49,907 nucleotides of DNA. It comes from Intoshia linei (lineage: Eukaryota; Orthonectida; Rhopaluridae). Location: NCBI GenBank assembly GCA_001642005.1, contig LWCA01000125.1:1-49907 (forward strand), given 5' to 3'. Each line of letters begins with the position of its first letter. Within the stretch, counting starts at the first letter, position 1. The translations under genes and the position numbers were made by a program. This document shows, piece by piece, positions 36,410 to 49,518 of this stretch. A model generated the notes under the pieces. It ran no database searches and was not told the origin of the DNA. It saw only the letters and a list, made by a program, of their open reading frames with translations.

Positions 36410-36760
36410 ATACAAAATAATTTGTGAATACATCCCCAAGAGCAACTAATAAATATCAACAATTTAAAGAAAGTTGCATAAATTTAGGAGAAAGTATTTT
36501 ATAATTTACATCTTTGTAAAAACAGAAACAAAATCCTATTAAATGATTACTACAGAACAGAAAGTTTGTTGTTATTTTACATGATTGTGTTTATTTTTAT
36601 CCTTTATACTAAATTGATTTACTCTATTAGGTATATATAATAATCACTAAGAAGGATATGCAATTTTTGATCGAAAATATAAAGCATGAATAAATGATCG
36701 CTTTCTAAGCAACCAATTATATTAAAATATTTACTTAAGGGAATGACATTTTAGTCAAAA

Positions 36761-39700
36761 ATGAATAACATTGATCGTCCAACGAAAACTTGCTTAAATT
36801 CTTTAACATGGAACCAAAACTATAGTACACTGTTTTAATTGATAAAGTTTAATTTTTTTAAATAGCCTGTTTTACAGTTGCAACCGATAGAGGATTTATG
36901 GTTTACAATGTAGATCCTATTGATAATGGTCGATATCATTGTAATTTCTTTTAATTTATCTAACTTTTAAAATATTTATAAACGTCGTAGCCTTCAACAG
37001 CGGAATTAAAATTGCATGTATGCTTTACAGGTGTAATTATGTTGCACTCGTAGGAACCAGTGATAATGTAAATAATGAACTAAATTGTTATAAAGGTATT
37101 TTAAATTCAATTTTCATCTTTGGGTTTCAATGTTTCAAATTTTAACCCTTAATTTTCTTTATTAAATAAAACTTAGTATCAATGTATGATGACAATATTA
37201 AACGTTTCGCACTCGAATTATCCTTTAATGATGTGATTATAGATATTAAATTGACCCGGAAATGGTAATTTAAATTAATTAATTCATTTTTTTTATATAT
37301 AATTTTTATAGTATTATCGTTGTATTGGAATTTAAAATAAAAATATTTACTCTCAACCTCAACCCAGTCTTAATCAAAGAAATTAGTACATGTAGAAATT
37401 TTAGAGGTATTTTTTTCCAAAGTTATGGGTTTTCAACACTTTCAAGCGCACAAGGAAATACCAAATAATTAAAATCTTTTATCTTTTAAACTGACTAATA
37501 AAGATTTTTAGGAGAGAGTAAGATTTACGAGGAAGAGCTGCAAATTAATATAACTTATTTTTTTTACAAAAACATACATTAATTTTGCACTGGGACACAT
37601 AACGTTTGATGGTGTTGCGGTAAAATAACATTACATCGTAATGTTTCATTCCATCTACAATGTAGAATTTACATTGTAGTTGAAACAGTCAAAATAATTA
37701 ATTTTTCGTCATTTTATATTTAGGTGTTTGTGATGTACAGACTCATGGAAAAATAAATATGCTTGCTTCATTGAGTGATATTGATACGAAACTTTTTATT
37801 ACTGATCTTGAAGAGGTGAATGAAAACCCTAAAGAAATTGTAGCACACGATCATTCCATATCATTTGTCACATTAAATAACACATGCAGTTTTATCGCAA
37901 CCTCATCCATTATAGTAATCCTTATTTATATAAGAGCTATTCTCTAGCAAATAAAATGTAAATATTTCAATTCAAGTGACCTACATGAAATAATATCAAA
38001 GACTCATACTCTTAGATACATTTAAAATGCGCGTATGATAGCGTGCAACATGGTTATTTACACTATTTTAGATATAAGTAAACACTAAAACGTACATTTA
38101 CAGTTAAAAACCGTTACGGCATTAAAAATGTGATAAAATTTGAAAATCTGTTTTTTGATGATTCTTGTCAATATTTAATTATTTGATGTTTTGTAATAGA
38201 TTGAATCGTGAAATAAGAACGTAGTAACAGATATTTCTGAAATTCAAAAAAATCTATTCTTGTAATTAGACTATAAATTCGGTTCAAAATACGCATGAAA
38301 TGTTACGGCGTTACGATTTTATTTTTATTTTTAGAGGTAAAACACATTTTCCATTTTCTTGAGCTCAATTTCAAAGCTAAAGTAAAGTTTACATTTTCAT
38401 GTCAAAATCACACTTTTCCCCTTTTTTATAATTAAAAAACTTTTAAGATTTTATAAAATTTAAATTCTGGGAAAGTTTTTAAAACCATGAGCATTATTAT
38501 AAATGGAAGTCTCAAAAATATCATTTTCACGATCAAAAACATAGGTTACCTTTTTTGAAAAAAATGAATAGTCCTAGAATTTAAAAAAATCACAGCTAAT
38601 ATACAATAGTTATTTCCAGTTAATACAGTGGTTCTAAACGGTGGACAAATCTCCCCGCGGGAAGCGAATTTTCTATATTATTTCACAAAATACGTAATTT
38701 AATCTTTTTTTTAAAATTAAAATATTATGACGTCCATTCTCTGGATCGACATTTGTTTTAGCGATACACCTTAGAGCGAGATAATCATCGATTTTACTAG
38801 TTTATCATATTAATTTATTCGCGAAATTTTATTGGGTTTCTTTATTCATAATTCTGGGATTAAATTTTTTTAGGGTTTTTAAAATAACATTTTTTATACC
38901 TAATTTTTAAAGATTTTGAAAATCCCATAAAATATTAAAAACATTCCCTTAAAAACCCTACAAAATTTTGGTCCCAAAATTATTTTTAAAAAATAGTTAC
39001 TTAAAAATCTACAAAATCTCGGGGGACTAAAATTATCTTGAAAATCTTTAAAAAATTGGGTAAAAAAAACTTCCCTTAAAAATCTACAAAGTCTTGGGTT
39101 CAAAATTATCTTCAAAATCTTTAAAAAATGTTAGAATAAAATATTCTTTTAAAAATCCCTAAGCTCTACAAAATTTTAGTCTCAAAATTATATTTATATG
39201 TCTTAAGTCCTTCAACTCAAGAAAAATATAAAAAACAAAATGTATGCACTTATCCCGGAAACTAATTAAAAATTCCACTAAAAGAGCAAGGATTTGTCAA
39301 GTTGAAGGATGAGGTCATTTAAAAGATAATTTTCCACGAATTTAAAGATCCTCATATTATTTAAAGTAAAAATTTAGGTTTAGATAAGGGTAGATTTATT
39401 TGTTTGTTAATTAATATTTGTGAAAAAATTATGGTAGAAATATAAATTTTTACTTGTAATGTTAATGTTCACTTTTAAATTGTATGGATATTTTTGAAAC
39501 ACCATGTAGTAATAAAAAGTAGAAATTTAGTTAATTTTAATATTTAAAGAAATGAATAAAAAATGGTTAAATTTATATGGTTCAACCTTATTTTTGAATG
39601 CCTTGATTACAAAACGCTGTTTTATATTGTTTATCAGAATCTAATCATATTATTTAAAATATTTATTTTTGCAGGGAACAATTATTAGAATATTTTGCAT

Positions 39701-40343
39701 TGAAGATGGTTCTCTAATATACGAATTCAGACGTGGGAATAAAAAAGCCACCATATTCGCGTAATTCTAATTTTAATTGTTATATATTTAATTATCGTGT
39801 TTAGCATAAATTTCAGTCCAAATTCCGAATATCTCTGTTTATGCAGTAACAGAAATACCATACACATATTTCATTTGAAGGAATCAAACCTTTTGAGGTA
39901 AACAATCATTTTTAAATTATTATTAGTTATTAAATTTAAATATTGAAATTAGACATGATTTATTTAATATTGTAAAATGGTATTACATAATATTTTAATT
40001 TTTTTTAAATATGACTTTAATAAAATTGATCTTACTTATTATTAACTTTTTTATATGACAGCAATTTAATACGTTTTAGAAAAAGTGCTAAATTAAAATA
40101 TCCAAAAAGCTTTACAAAGATTAAAATGCTTACCGATTTAAGCTTCATGGGAGCTGTAGGCACTCCATCAGTTGACGGAAATTTACCAGTCACTGGTAAG
40201 TTCTTTTTTACTAAAATACTCAGCAAATAGTAATTTTACTAATCTTTTTAGTTTTATCAATGGATGGATTTTACCACAGATATAATATTAAACTCTCTAG
40301 TTGTATTGTCACACGTGAAGCTGTTAGAGACATTCTTTTGTGA
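36761..40343 (+). CDS. WDR45B: WIPI3/WDR45B-type PROPPIN (Atg18 family)
   Basis: Ten exons give exactly 340 residues: 36761-36824, 36866-36940, 36991-37095, 37177-37264, 37312-37406, 37724-37914, 39675-39760, 39805-39897, 40062-40195, 40252-40343. Family marks in order: WNQNYTCFTVATDRGFMVYN (blade 1), MLYRCNYVALVG as in WIPI3, IIVVLEFKIKIFTL, the phosphoinositide-binding EFRRG at about residues 223-227 after GTIIRIFCIEDG, and NTIHIFHL. The human protein is 344 residues, so the length agrees. WIPI3/WDR45B acts with WIPI4 in phagophore growth. An alternative acceptor at 40080 would remove six residues and keep the frame. Intron 6 (1.76 kb) holds repeats. It is a distinct paralogue of the WIPI2-type gene at 3752-7179. 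The start ATG gives a normal first blade. Confidence 0.9.
38340..38605 (-). repeat. Modular AT-rich repeat, copy h (degenerate)
   Basis: Carries cgatcaaaaacataggttacc followed by a T-run and 'agtcctagaattt', the minus-strand form of the family core. It is in WIPI3 intron 6. Confidence 0.5.
38626..38760. mobile_element. Left end of a hAT-like element
   Basis: Starts CAGTGGTTCTAAACGGTGG; no right end was paired. It is in WIPI3 intron 6. Confidence 0.4.
38940..39190 (+). repeat. Tandem repeat, about 71-77-bp unit
   Basis: Units start with cttaaaaatctacaaaat-like sequence near 38948, 39000, 39075 and 39146, each followed by (t/c)caaaattat.tt. It explains the open reading frame seen on the minus strand here, which is not a gene. 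Confidence 0.65.
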
Positions 40344-40644
40344 AAATCAGCATTTAATGTAAAAACACCAAATTTTATTTATTAATAAAATTTATTTATA
40401 CAAATTGTATTTTAATTGGATCAATTTTTAATCTTTTAAAATATAATGTATAGAGGTTTGACCACTTATATAAATGTTTTATTCGACAACGAGGGTGTTT
40501 TTTAGTAAATCTTTGAAATGAGTATATGTTTGTTTAATAAAACTATAAGTCAAAGTATTTAATATTCAAACATTTAATATGTACGACATAATTGTTTATA
40601 TAATAATTATCATAAGAGTAGGAGATGTATTAACTTGATTGTTA

Positions 40645-43600
40645 TCAATTTTCAGTTTGAGTTATTTCTTTGTCCTAAAATATAAATTTAAACACATTAA
40701 CATCAACGACCAATACTAATTTAGTGACTTACCTTAGCATTATGATCACTTTTTTCAGGTTTATCAGGATCATCTTTTTTATTTTCATCTTTATTATTTT
40801 CTTGTTCATTTTCAGCCTTTTTACTAGACACACTTGGACTTTTCTCACTTTCAACCTTTTCTTCTTTTTTAACATTTTCATCTTTTTTGTCATTTATACT
40901 CTCATTAGTAACATCATTTTCAACTTTTTTCTCGTGGCCAGAATCAGAAGTTTTTGTTTCTGGTTTAACTTTTTTATTTGCTTTTAATGTCGCTATAATT
41001 AATCAGATTAATATGAATATGGTTAATATTACCTGCTACAACGTCTTTATCAATAAATTCATCTTTTGTTTGACTAGAACAATTATAAATATTTAATGTT
41101 TAACTTTACTTGTATTGTTCTTCGTAGCGATCGTATTCTTCTGTAACCTTTTCAATCAATTTTGTTTCTCTCTCTTTACTCATCGTCATAATTTTTTCAG
41201 AAATCTTTAAATATAATTAAATTACATTTCATGAATAAAATAAATTACCTCCTGGTTAGCTTGTTCCTGTTCACAAATATGATGAACCGAGAATTTAATT
41301 AAACTTCTGATAAACGACGTGTGTCTAAAAATGGTATATCGGTGTGATTTTTTAACGATAACGGTGTGTGAATCTTACGCTATAATGGCGTTTTTCATGT
41401 CTACAACTAAAACATCACTAGTTTCGGATAGCTCCTTTCTGGTAGTGTCACGGTCTTTCTTTTTCTATTATAAAATTAAAATTTTATTCACAATTATAAG
41501 AAATAACAATACTAAAAAAAGAACTGTATAAATTTTAATTATATTTTAAATTTTGATATTTATATTCCCAATTTTCCATTTTTTATACGCTGAAATGCAG
41601 ACGTATTGGTAATTAATATATTACATATCATATAACAACGGGTGTCTACTTAAATCCAACCATTTTTACTAAAAATCAAAATTTAACAATCCTTAAGGGA
41701 AAATTCCAGTTTTACCTGCCATTGAGGAAAAAATCCGAATTGCAGAGTATCCCATAAAAACTCATTATCACAAACAAAAGAAACTGAAGTTCTTAAATAG
41801 AAGGATTATCCATAATTGTATCTCACTTTCAAAGAGTATAGTCGATATAATAGTAACCTTTATCCCCGCTTCAATTGCAGTTGTCGGTTACTCTTACTTT
41901 ACATACATCAATATAGTTTTAAATACACATACAATATACATCAGGGGTCGGCAACCTTTTGCATCTCGTCGACCACTTTTTATATCAAAAAATTTTATTC
42001 AAAAAAACCCCGTTATTCAAAATTTACACATGATAAATTTCAGTTTTAATTAAAGTCAAACGATGCTAGTACGTTCAAAGACTACTGTATACTTAATACT
42101 TGGTTTATGCTGTCCTTGGTACGTTGTATATTCATCAAAATAAAATTCAAGGGGATTTGAAAATTCAATATTAAAATAATTAAAATGAGCCAATTGTAGT
42201 AGAAAATGTTTAAAAGTTGAAAAATTTAAAAATAAATAAAAAATAAGTAATTTACATATTTACTAAAAGGGCCACCAAAATTATTCCGTAAACAACTGGT
42301 TTCCGACCCCTACTATACACTGTTTGATAGTTACAATGTATATTTTAATTGAGGCGCCTACAAGAAATATCACTTCTAGTAGCTCCGAGTCCCAAGTTAC
42401 CAAATTTTTCATTTTGTCAACAAAATTGGATTTTGATTATTTTAATGGTTCAAAATTTATAAAATTTTTTCATTCGATGCCAACGAATCTAAGATATTGG
42501 GTAGTATAATTTTGACTCGTTGCATTTTATTTCGCATTACAATAATATTAAAAGATAAAAAAATTAAATAAATATCATATTAACTAACCTTGCTCATCTT
42601 TGGATCGTTTTCTTTACCTTTTTTTTCCAAATATAAAATTTCTTTGGAAAATTTAACATATGTAGACAATAGTTTATTTCGCTCGCTAATTTTTGTCTAA
42701 AAAATAAAATTAAATATTGAAACAGTTTGTCAAAAAAGAGTTATTCCATTTAGTCTCAATGTGGCATTATTTTTACAAAGACACATTGTACACTATTGAT
42801 TATTAAAAATTTAACGAGAAACTAAGGTAATTATAGACTAAACTTTCTGATAGATTTTCGAGAGTCATGTTTTATTGGAAATTCCATTCTTAAAGTTGCA
42901 ATTTTAAATTCAGGATTAAAAACCCGAATTACTTGTTTTTTTTAAATAAAATGAGTTGCAGAATTTCAAAATCATTAACAATGTCGAAAATATGAATCTC
43001 AGAAACTTACATCTGCATGGCGAAAACCACAAATTACTCTTTTTTAAAAAATGTATAAAGTTGTAGAATTTTATAAAACAAACATTCTGGGATAGTTTCT
43101 AAAATCATGAGCAGTAATTTAAATCACAACCTCAAAATTTTGCCGCTTCACGATCAAAACCTAGATTACACTTCTTTTAAGAAATTAAGTCCTAGAATTT
43201 TGAATAAATAACGGCTAACATAATTTTTCAGTTATTTTTAGTTAACATAAAAAAATTAATTTCACAAATTAATGTCTTCACGGTCAAAAAATTACATTTG
43301 TATTGATTTTTTTTTTTATTTCGAAACTATTTTATTAAAACAAAAAATTTGAAATAATTAACGGTCCTACAATTAAAAAAAAAATATAAATCTGATACAG
43401 ATTATTACAGTTGGTTTAGATACAAAATGTTAACCTCAGAAATTCACGTATTCCCTGTGTAAAATAACTTTTAATATACAATGTATTATCAACCAACATT
43501 TTTCAAATTTACAAATGTTAAAATGAAAATTTAAATATTCCTACAATTCCATAAAAATGTGGAATTGACCGTATACACATTTTAAATACAGAAATATGGG

Positions 43601-46262
43601 TTTCAATCATATCAATTGATTCCTTCTGTTTTTTTATCATTGCTACGCAATTTCTATAATCAAAAACTTTTAAAGTTTAGAATCAACTTAAGTATAACTT
43701 TGTTGGTATAATTTTAAAATTTATTTAAAATTTATTTAAAATTTCAATGTTGATAACCTTGCTTCATGCGAAATGCATCAATCATGTATGATAAAAGGAA
43801 AAAGTATGTACTATAGGTATTTAAAATTTTATTTTTTCTTGTATTCATGTTATTTATGACGAGTTGTTAGGTTTTAATAATGATTAGATTTTTTTTAAGA
43901 TTACAGTGTGTAATACACACTCAGTGTCTATAATCAATTCAAAATATCGGTACAGTCAAGATCTCATTTAACGAACGTCGAAATTTTATTTTCTATATAA
44001 ATGCCTAAATATCTGGTATTTAACGAATTTTTGATTAACGAACGCGTAAATTCAATATTATTTTATTTTTCTAGTAGTTTTTTTAAATATTAGATCGACT
44101 CTTTTATGAAGTCATGGAATATTTTTATATAATAAAAAGTTTAATTATTTGTTCATATTAAATATAATGTTTATAAATTTAAGACATGTGTGCAGCAGCA
44201 CATTTCTAATATTTTCGTTAAATGAAATTTTGACTGTATTAAGATTAAAAAGTCAGCTCTTGACGGAGCTAGCTGCTGATTGTACAAATTACAAAACAGT
44301 CAAGCTAGTACAAAAATAAATCATTTTCAATTTAAAAAATGTATTTGCTTAACGAAACATTTACATGTCATATAATCTAGATACAAGTAACATTATAATA
44401 TACATTTAAAAAACATTACAAGGAATGAAAATGTAATACTTTATAAACTGTAATAATTGAAGTTGGGACACATGGGTTCAAATTACATAAAATAGATGAA
44501 ACTTAATTGAATCTAATTGAAACCAATAATAAAATATATAAACCATAAAAACAATTAAATATAAATGCTACAATGACCTTTAGTTTTGTAATTTCCATAA
44601 TATATTGATCAATATGATTAGTAGTTTCTTCATTATTGGTTGTTTTTTGTTTTTTAGGATTTAAAAGATTCTGTAATACAAAATAAATTTTTGAATATTA
44701 AATTGTGATAAAAAAAAAGAAAAAACTAACCTGAATTTCCTCTATAATTTCTTCATTATCACTCGTAGTATTTTGGGAACTTTCCTTCAGAAATGCAGTT
44801 AAATTGTCGATAAATTTCTTATTTGAATTTAAAATGTCTTAAATAAACATTATCAAGGTTAAATAAAATTAACCTTTATCTTCTTTCATTTTTTTATCCA
44901 TAATTTTTTTAGACAATAAGGCATCTTTCTAAACAATTTAAATTAAAACAAAAAATCAAATTAACATGTAAAAAACGTATAATAACTCGTTATAATATTG
45001 AAATACGCATTATCGAAAAAATAAATAAAATTACATGACATTCATTGATTTTGGTGGCTAATTTAAGAAAAATGTCTTTATCATCCTTGGGTTTGCTCTA
45101 AACGAAAAATTAATACAAATGATTGAAAACTACCACAAACAAATGCATATTAAATAGTTTTGTTTTAATTTTGAAGAAGAAAATAGAATGTTTAATTTAT
45201 TAAGTATTTATTCAACTATTTTATTTGATTATTGAAATAAAAAGTTAATTTCATTAAATTGCTCAAGCATTTTTATCCGGAAATTTAATACAGTCTTGAA
45301 GAATTTATAAAATGAAATGTAATGCAAATTGTAAAATACTCATCTATATTATGTCTATTATTATTTTTGACAATTGTGTATAATTCTTTGTTTAAAAATT
45401 GATAAATTATTCTGGTGACTAAATTCCTTTGCAACACTTTGAATTGAATGGATGTGTTCACTAACCAAATAGGAAAATGACGGGACCTTTTATTCAATTT
45501 ATATCCATTTAAAATATTTTTTTTAGTTTCTAAGTATTAGTTAATAGTCACACTCTAAAAATATCACAAAAACTATAAAATTTGCATTCATTTATTTCAT
45601 TATTGTAATGTGTAATATCTATAAAATTTCAAAAAGAAATGACGGCAAACTAGCGTACTAATGCAAGTTAGAATGAAACAAAAACCCAGAAATGAATCGA
45701 AATTACCTTTTTACTTGGCATATTAAAAATCTTGAAATGTTAAATTATCATTGAAAATACAACTATATCAGCTAGTATATATGGATATGATTATGTACAT
45801 GTGGTGAAATTAGACTATTATTATTTAGTTTGTATTTTAATTGGTTTTTTATAATTTATAGCTTGGAATACACTAAACAGTACAATCTAATGGTTTATAA
45901 GCAGTCAATTTTATTTATTTCCAGTCGTTTTTAGTCATTTCCAGAATTCATAAATTACAAAGTATGATGAGCATAAAAAATGAATAAATACTTGTAAAAC
46001 TGAAATTCGATACATATGTTAACATATTGATTAAAAGTTTTAAATTTTTTTGACAACATTAAAAATTTGATTAATTGGGTTAACTGACTAATTATAAATC
46101 GATTTATAGTAAAAATTTATAAAAATGAATATAAAAACTATTAAATTGACAATGAAAAAATGCCAAATAAAAATTTCATGTACAATGTATTTGAAAGTTA
46201 AATAAATAATAAACCTTTGCGCTACCAAGATTGTCAAGAAAGTTGAATATTTTGGCCGACAT
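40645..46262 (-). CDS. Lysine/glutamate-rich coiled-coil protein, unknown family
   Basis: Thirteen proposed exons: 46262-46215, 45730-45707, 45097-45035, 44928-44874, 44837-44731, 44670-44578, 42696-42589, 41465-41379, 41324-41249, 41204-41110, 41073-41033, 40992-40733, 40674-40645; about 360 residues. The protein starts MSAKIFNFLDNLGSAK, is helical throughout (for example KLIEKVTEEYDRYEEQYK), and ends in a disordered Lys/Glu/Asp/Ser tail (SEKSPSVSSKKAENEQENN). I do not recognise the family. The junction between the exon ending at 42589 (phase 0) and that starting at 41465 (needs phase 2) does not fit, so a small exon is missing or one border is wrong; all other phases agree. An alternative start is the ATG at 45721 (MPSKK). 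The gene converges on the WIPI3-type gene, 301 bp away. Confidence 0.6.
41641..41815 (+). repeat. Dispersed repeat pair, copy 2
   Basis: Same order of blocks as 12284-12465: gtctacttaaatccaacc, ccagttttac, cagagtatcccataaaaact, cttaaatagaaggattat. It lies in the intron where the coiled-coil gene model loses phase. Confidence 0.6.
41942..42312. mobile_element. hAT MITE (CAGGGGTCGGCAACC family)
   Basis: Left CAGGGGTCGGCAACC; right ggtttccgacccct. Flanks atatacat and ctatacac agree at 6 of 8 positions. It is in the same intron of the coiled-coil gene. Confidence 0.7.
42830..43460 (-). repeat. Modular AT-rich repeat, copy i
   Basis: Four successive minus-strand core variants: ggattaaaaacccgaattac (42913), ggcgaaaaccacaaattac (43020), cgatcaaaacctagattac (43151) and cggtcaaaaaattac (43280), spaced about 105-130 bp. 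Confidence 0.6.
43953..44236. mobile_element. Pogo/Tigger-like MITE, 284 bp
   Basis: Left end CAGTCAAGATCTCATTTAAC and right end gttaaatgaaattttgactg are inverted repeats agreeing at nearly all of about 25 positions, flanked by TA on both sides (43951-43952, 44237-44238). The acgaac/ttcgttaa motif in the ends is typical of Tigger-type termini. Non-coding. Confidence 0.8.
44251..44310 (+). repeat. Short hairpin repeat, copy 4
   Basis: gtcagctcttgacggagct, then agctgctgattgtac, then aaaacagtcaagctagta. It lies 14 bp from the right end of the Tigger-like MITE. Confidence 0.6.
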
Positions 46263-48836
46263 ATTTAACGGAATTAAATCATTTAAAATTAATAAGCTTC
46301 GCACTATTTGTTTGATTATAAAGTTGCCTGGTGTTATTAATTAGTAAATTTAAAAAGCAAATACGATACAATTGCTCAAGTTGAAATTCATTTTATTCCT
46401 TATTAAATTTATTATTACAAAATTTTAATTTAAAAGAAAAGAGCTAACATGTTTAAAAAATTAATTTTTTTGATATAAAGTACAGATATTCCCATGTACT
46501 TTTAGTTAATAGTACTACATTTACTGAAGACAATTTATATACTTGTGTATTTGAATATTTTTAGTTTAAATATTTAATATCGAGTGTTAATTTTATTGTG
46601 ACAAATTTTTTTATTTATGGAATGAAAATAAATATCACAAAAAAATAAGAAATATAACATGAATCATGATAAATTTAATTATTCACATAAAAATTATATT
46701 GTCAGTGTTGAGGTATTGTAATTGTTCATTCATATAGTTTTGTTCAAACGTTTAGCAGTATTTCAATTATTATAATTAAAATTTTACAATTTATTTTGAC
46801 AACATATTTTGTGCATGACGTTAAATTTTAACTTGACCATTAATCAACTTTTGTTGCTTACACTTTGTATACTTTGAATTAATTCTATGTAATATTTAAA
46901 TCAAATTTAAATTTTATTTAAACAATACACTACACTATTCATTCGTCATAATTCAATGAATTTTAGTTACCTATTCAATAATTAGTTTATTTACATGTAA
47001 TTATATCATATATTATTAATAATGGTTGTAACTTATAACATTTAGTCAAAAGTTAAAACTTACAATGTTTAAGGTTGAATTTAATACATGTTTAAATTTA
47101 ACGACTAGAATCAAAGTTAATGATAACTCGTTATATTAGATCCTTAATTATATAAAACCCAGTGGTACCCAAACAGTGCACTTCGACAATATAGTGCGAC
47201 GCAAGAAAAAATTAGGTGCGTCACAAGATTTTTAACTAATTCAAAAATTTAATAATTCTTTACATGTTAATCTTTTACTTATTAAAATTGAATGTCTGTC
47301 TGTTTATTATCGTATATTTAAATAATTAACAGTCTGAAAATTTAAAAAACACTATTTCTAATCGAGTTTTTCGCAGGGGATGTTTATATCTATTTTTCAG
47401 TTTCCGAATTTTTGAATTCTTCTAGGTCAAAATGCCAATTTGCCCTTTCATAGTAGTGAAGAAAAATCAGTATAAAATAAACCCAAAAATTTAATAAAAT
47501 AGATTCGTTATACTGTCCTAGGTCGTACTGCATCGATACTTCTCAAACCCAGAAAAAAAATAAAAATTTTAATTTATGTAAATCCCTGCTAATATTGATG
47601 AAATAACGGTTTATAAATCAAGATGTAATTACCATTGAATAAATTTTATTTTTATTAGATTTGTTAAAAAAGTGTCAAAATGTAAAATGAATGAAAAATG
47701 TATCTACAAATTTATTCATAATTGCTAATTAAAAATGAGTTAAACTGACAGTTAACGAAACGAGGTTAAATTTGGACTATTTGGCACAATGTGAGTAATA
47801 GATTAGCGTAAAGAAATAATGTAAAGGTGATGAACAAATAATTATAGAAATTTGAATTGTATAAAATGTGGACAAGATAAAATGCTACATTCAAAATTAA
47901 TAATTTCAATAGAACTGAAAATAAACAAATCATAATTTGAGAGACAATCAAAATTATAACAATTTAAATTAAAAAAGTTACCTTAAAAATCCTGCAACAC
48001 TTGAACATGTATGAATAATTTTTTCGACAATTGACACAAGTAAAATTAATAAGATTAATATGTAACTGATAATTAGGTCAAGCAATATGTTGATTAAAAA
48101 TATCACACTGCAAGTAATTTGATATGATAAGAATTTATGGAAAATTGTGAAGCAGATTGTAGAAATGATAAGACATTCATTTTAAAATTAAGATACAAAC
48201 ACATGCATGTGTATAATAATCATTGTATAATTAACAAAATAGGAAATCATTTTACCCATTAAATTTTCACACCAACATAAACATCTTACAAAATTCCATG
48301 AAATAAAATAGAATCGGAATTATATTGATTAATAATATTATAAATATATATATTTATTTAAAAAATACCCTTTCCGAAAAACTTCTTGACCATACTTTGC
48401 TTAGTCTCATTTTATTAAAATTAACAATAGCGATAATAAGTAAATCAAATCAATTATAACCACAATATATAATGTAGTACTAATGCTTAAGTAAACACTT
48501 TGAAAATAAACTATCCAATTGATAAATTAAAATTTTATATAATCATATTTATTTAATCGATATATAGATTTTATAATTAAAATTATTAATACATGTAGAG
48601 TTTTAAATGAAACCAATTATTTTACGTGTTGTTTGATACAATAAATTTATGTATCTTAGAGTAAAATAACAATGAACATGAAATCTAAAGCTAGGTGTTT
48701 GGTGGGGAATTGGGTGGAAGAGGTTTATTTTATGAATTTATGTATACATTTGAGAATAATTTAAATTTCAACAACTTTACATTTTGAAAATACTAATATT
48801 AATATACATGTAACATGCACATTAATTTTAATAAAG
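46263..48836. other. Gene-poor AT-rich stretch
   Basis: No exon could be supported over 2.6 kb. It contains a hAT-like left end at 47160 (CAGTGGTACCCAAAC) and a degenerate modular AT-rich repeat at about 47285-47530 (gaatgtctgtctg, aggtcaaaatgccaatttgcc). The rest is plain AT-rich DNA. Confidence 0.5.
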
Positions 48837-49049
48837 ATGAATGTTGAAGATATTGACAAAGAATTTGTTTCAACAAAAAAACAAGCTTCCCATGAGTATA
48901 TTTTGGGAAATGAAGCCAAAATCAATTATGAGTCTATAACAAAAAACAGTTTTGGACTAATTGATAAAGAAATTATTATTAACTCTCCGAGGATGAATAT
49001 GTTGGAAAAAGAATATATTCATAGAGCAATGTATGATTTACACATATAG
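48837..49049 (+). CDS. Orphan 70-residue protein
   Basis: Uninterrupted ATG-to-TAG frame with balanced composition unlike the surrounding poly-Ile/Lys ORFs. It starts MNVEDIDKEF and has the segments SHEYILGNEAKINYES and MLEKEYIHRAMYDLHI. A helix-rich acidic protein without signal peptide or membrane segment. Similarity to the complex III subunit UQCRB (near IKRALDL) crossed my mind but is too weak. It could be the last exon of a spliced gene, since TAATAAAG precedes the ATG. Confidence 0.45.
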   Translation: MNVEDIDKEFVSTKKQASHEYILGNEAKINYESITKNSFGLIDKEIIINSPRMNMLEKEYIHRAMYDLHI

Positions 49050-49518
49050 TGTTTTTAAATTTTTATTTTAACAAATATTTACTGTTAATGTAATGGTTTC
49101 ATGATTAAATCAATTTTAATCTAAAATCTATACATACAATTGATTATAATTGTAATCACGAAGGATTAAAATGTGTTACTTATTATACTAAAGTGTTGGC
49201 TACAACGTGATACAGAAATCATGATAAGATTCGATTTCAGTTTGATGCTCGAGAAGTGTCTGGGTCGATGCGAAACTACATTTCAAATGTTTACTGTTTG
49301 TTTGGCTCATTTACCATTAGATAATTATAATCAGCCATACTCGATTGCTATAAATATAATAACATTACAGATAATATAATACAATTGTACTTGTATTATT
49401 ATAAATATTATCTATAAAACTAAGAATCAGGTAATTCTAAAAATAACTAACTCTTGTTGCATTTTTTCTCTGATCTAAAAATATAGGTTTTAATCTCTGA
49501 AATTAATATCATCTTTAC
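49050..49518. other. Unassigned AT-rich DNA
   Basis: The plus-strand frame at 49173-49379 (68 codons) is Cys-containing (EKCLGRCETTFQMFTVC) and a little more complex than background, but I find no start context, splice partner or family. Confidence 0.3.

Larger units (their letters stand above)
34438..36760. other. Repeat-filled region upstream of NDUFS8 exons
   Basis: About 34500-35400 is the longest modular AT-rich repeat copy; 35949-36010 repeats its edge motif (gaatgtctgtgtgtg); 36352-36409 is a hairpin repeat. It must also contain the NDUFS8 start and the WIPI3 promoter, neither of which I can define. Confidence 0.5.

Noticed and set aside
38900-39115. 71-codon minus-strand ORF with repeated peptide
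   Set aside because: Explained by the 71-77-bp tandem repeat whose period keeps a frame partly open.
40724-41096. Phe-rich plus-strand ORFs
   Set aside because: Antisense shadows of the Lys/Glu-rich tail of the coiled-coil gene (AAA/GAA read as TTT/TTC).
48837-49049. UQCRB (complex III subunit 7) identity for the orphan ORF
   Set aside because: Only a short IHRAMYDL-like stretch resembles it; the rest and the length do not fit.
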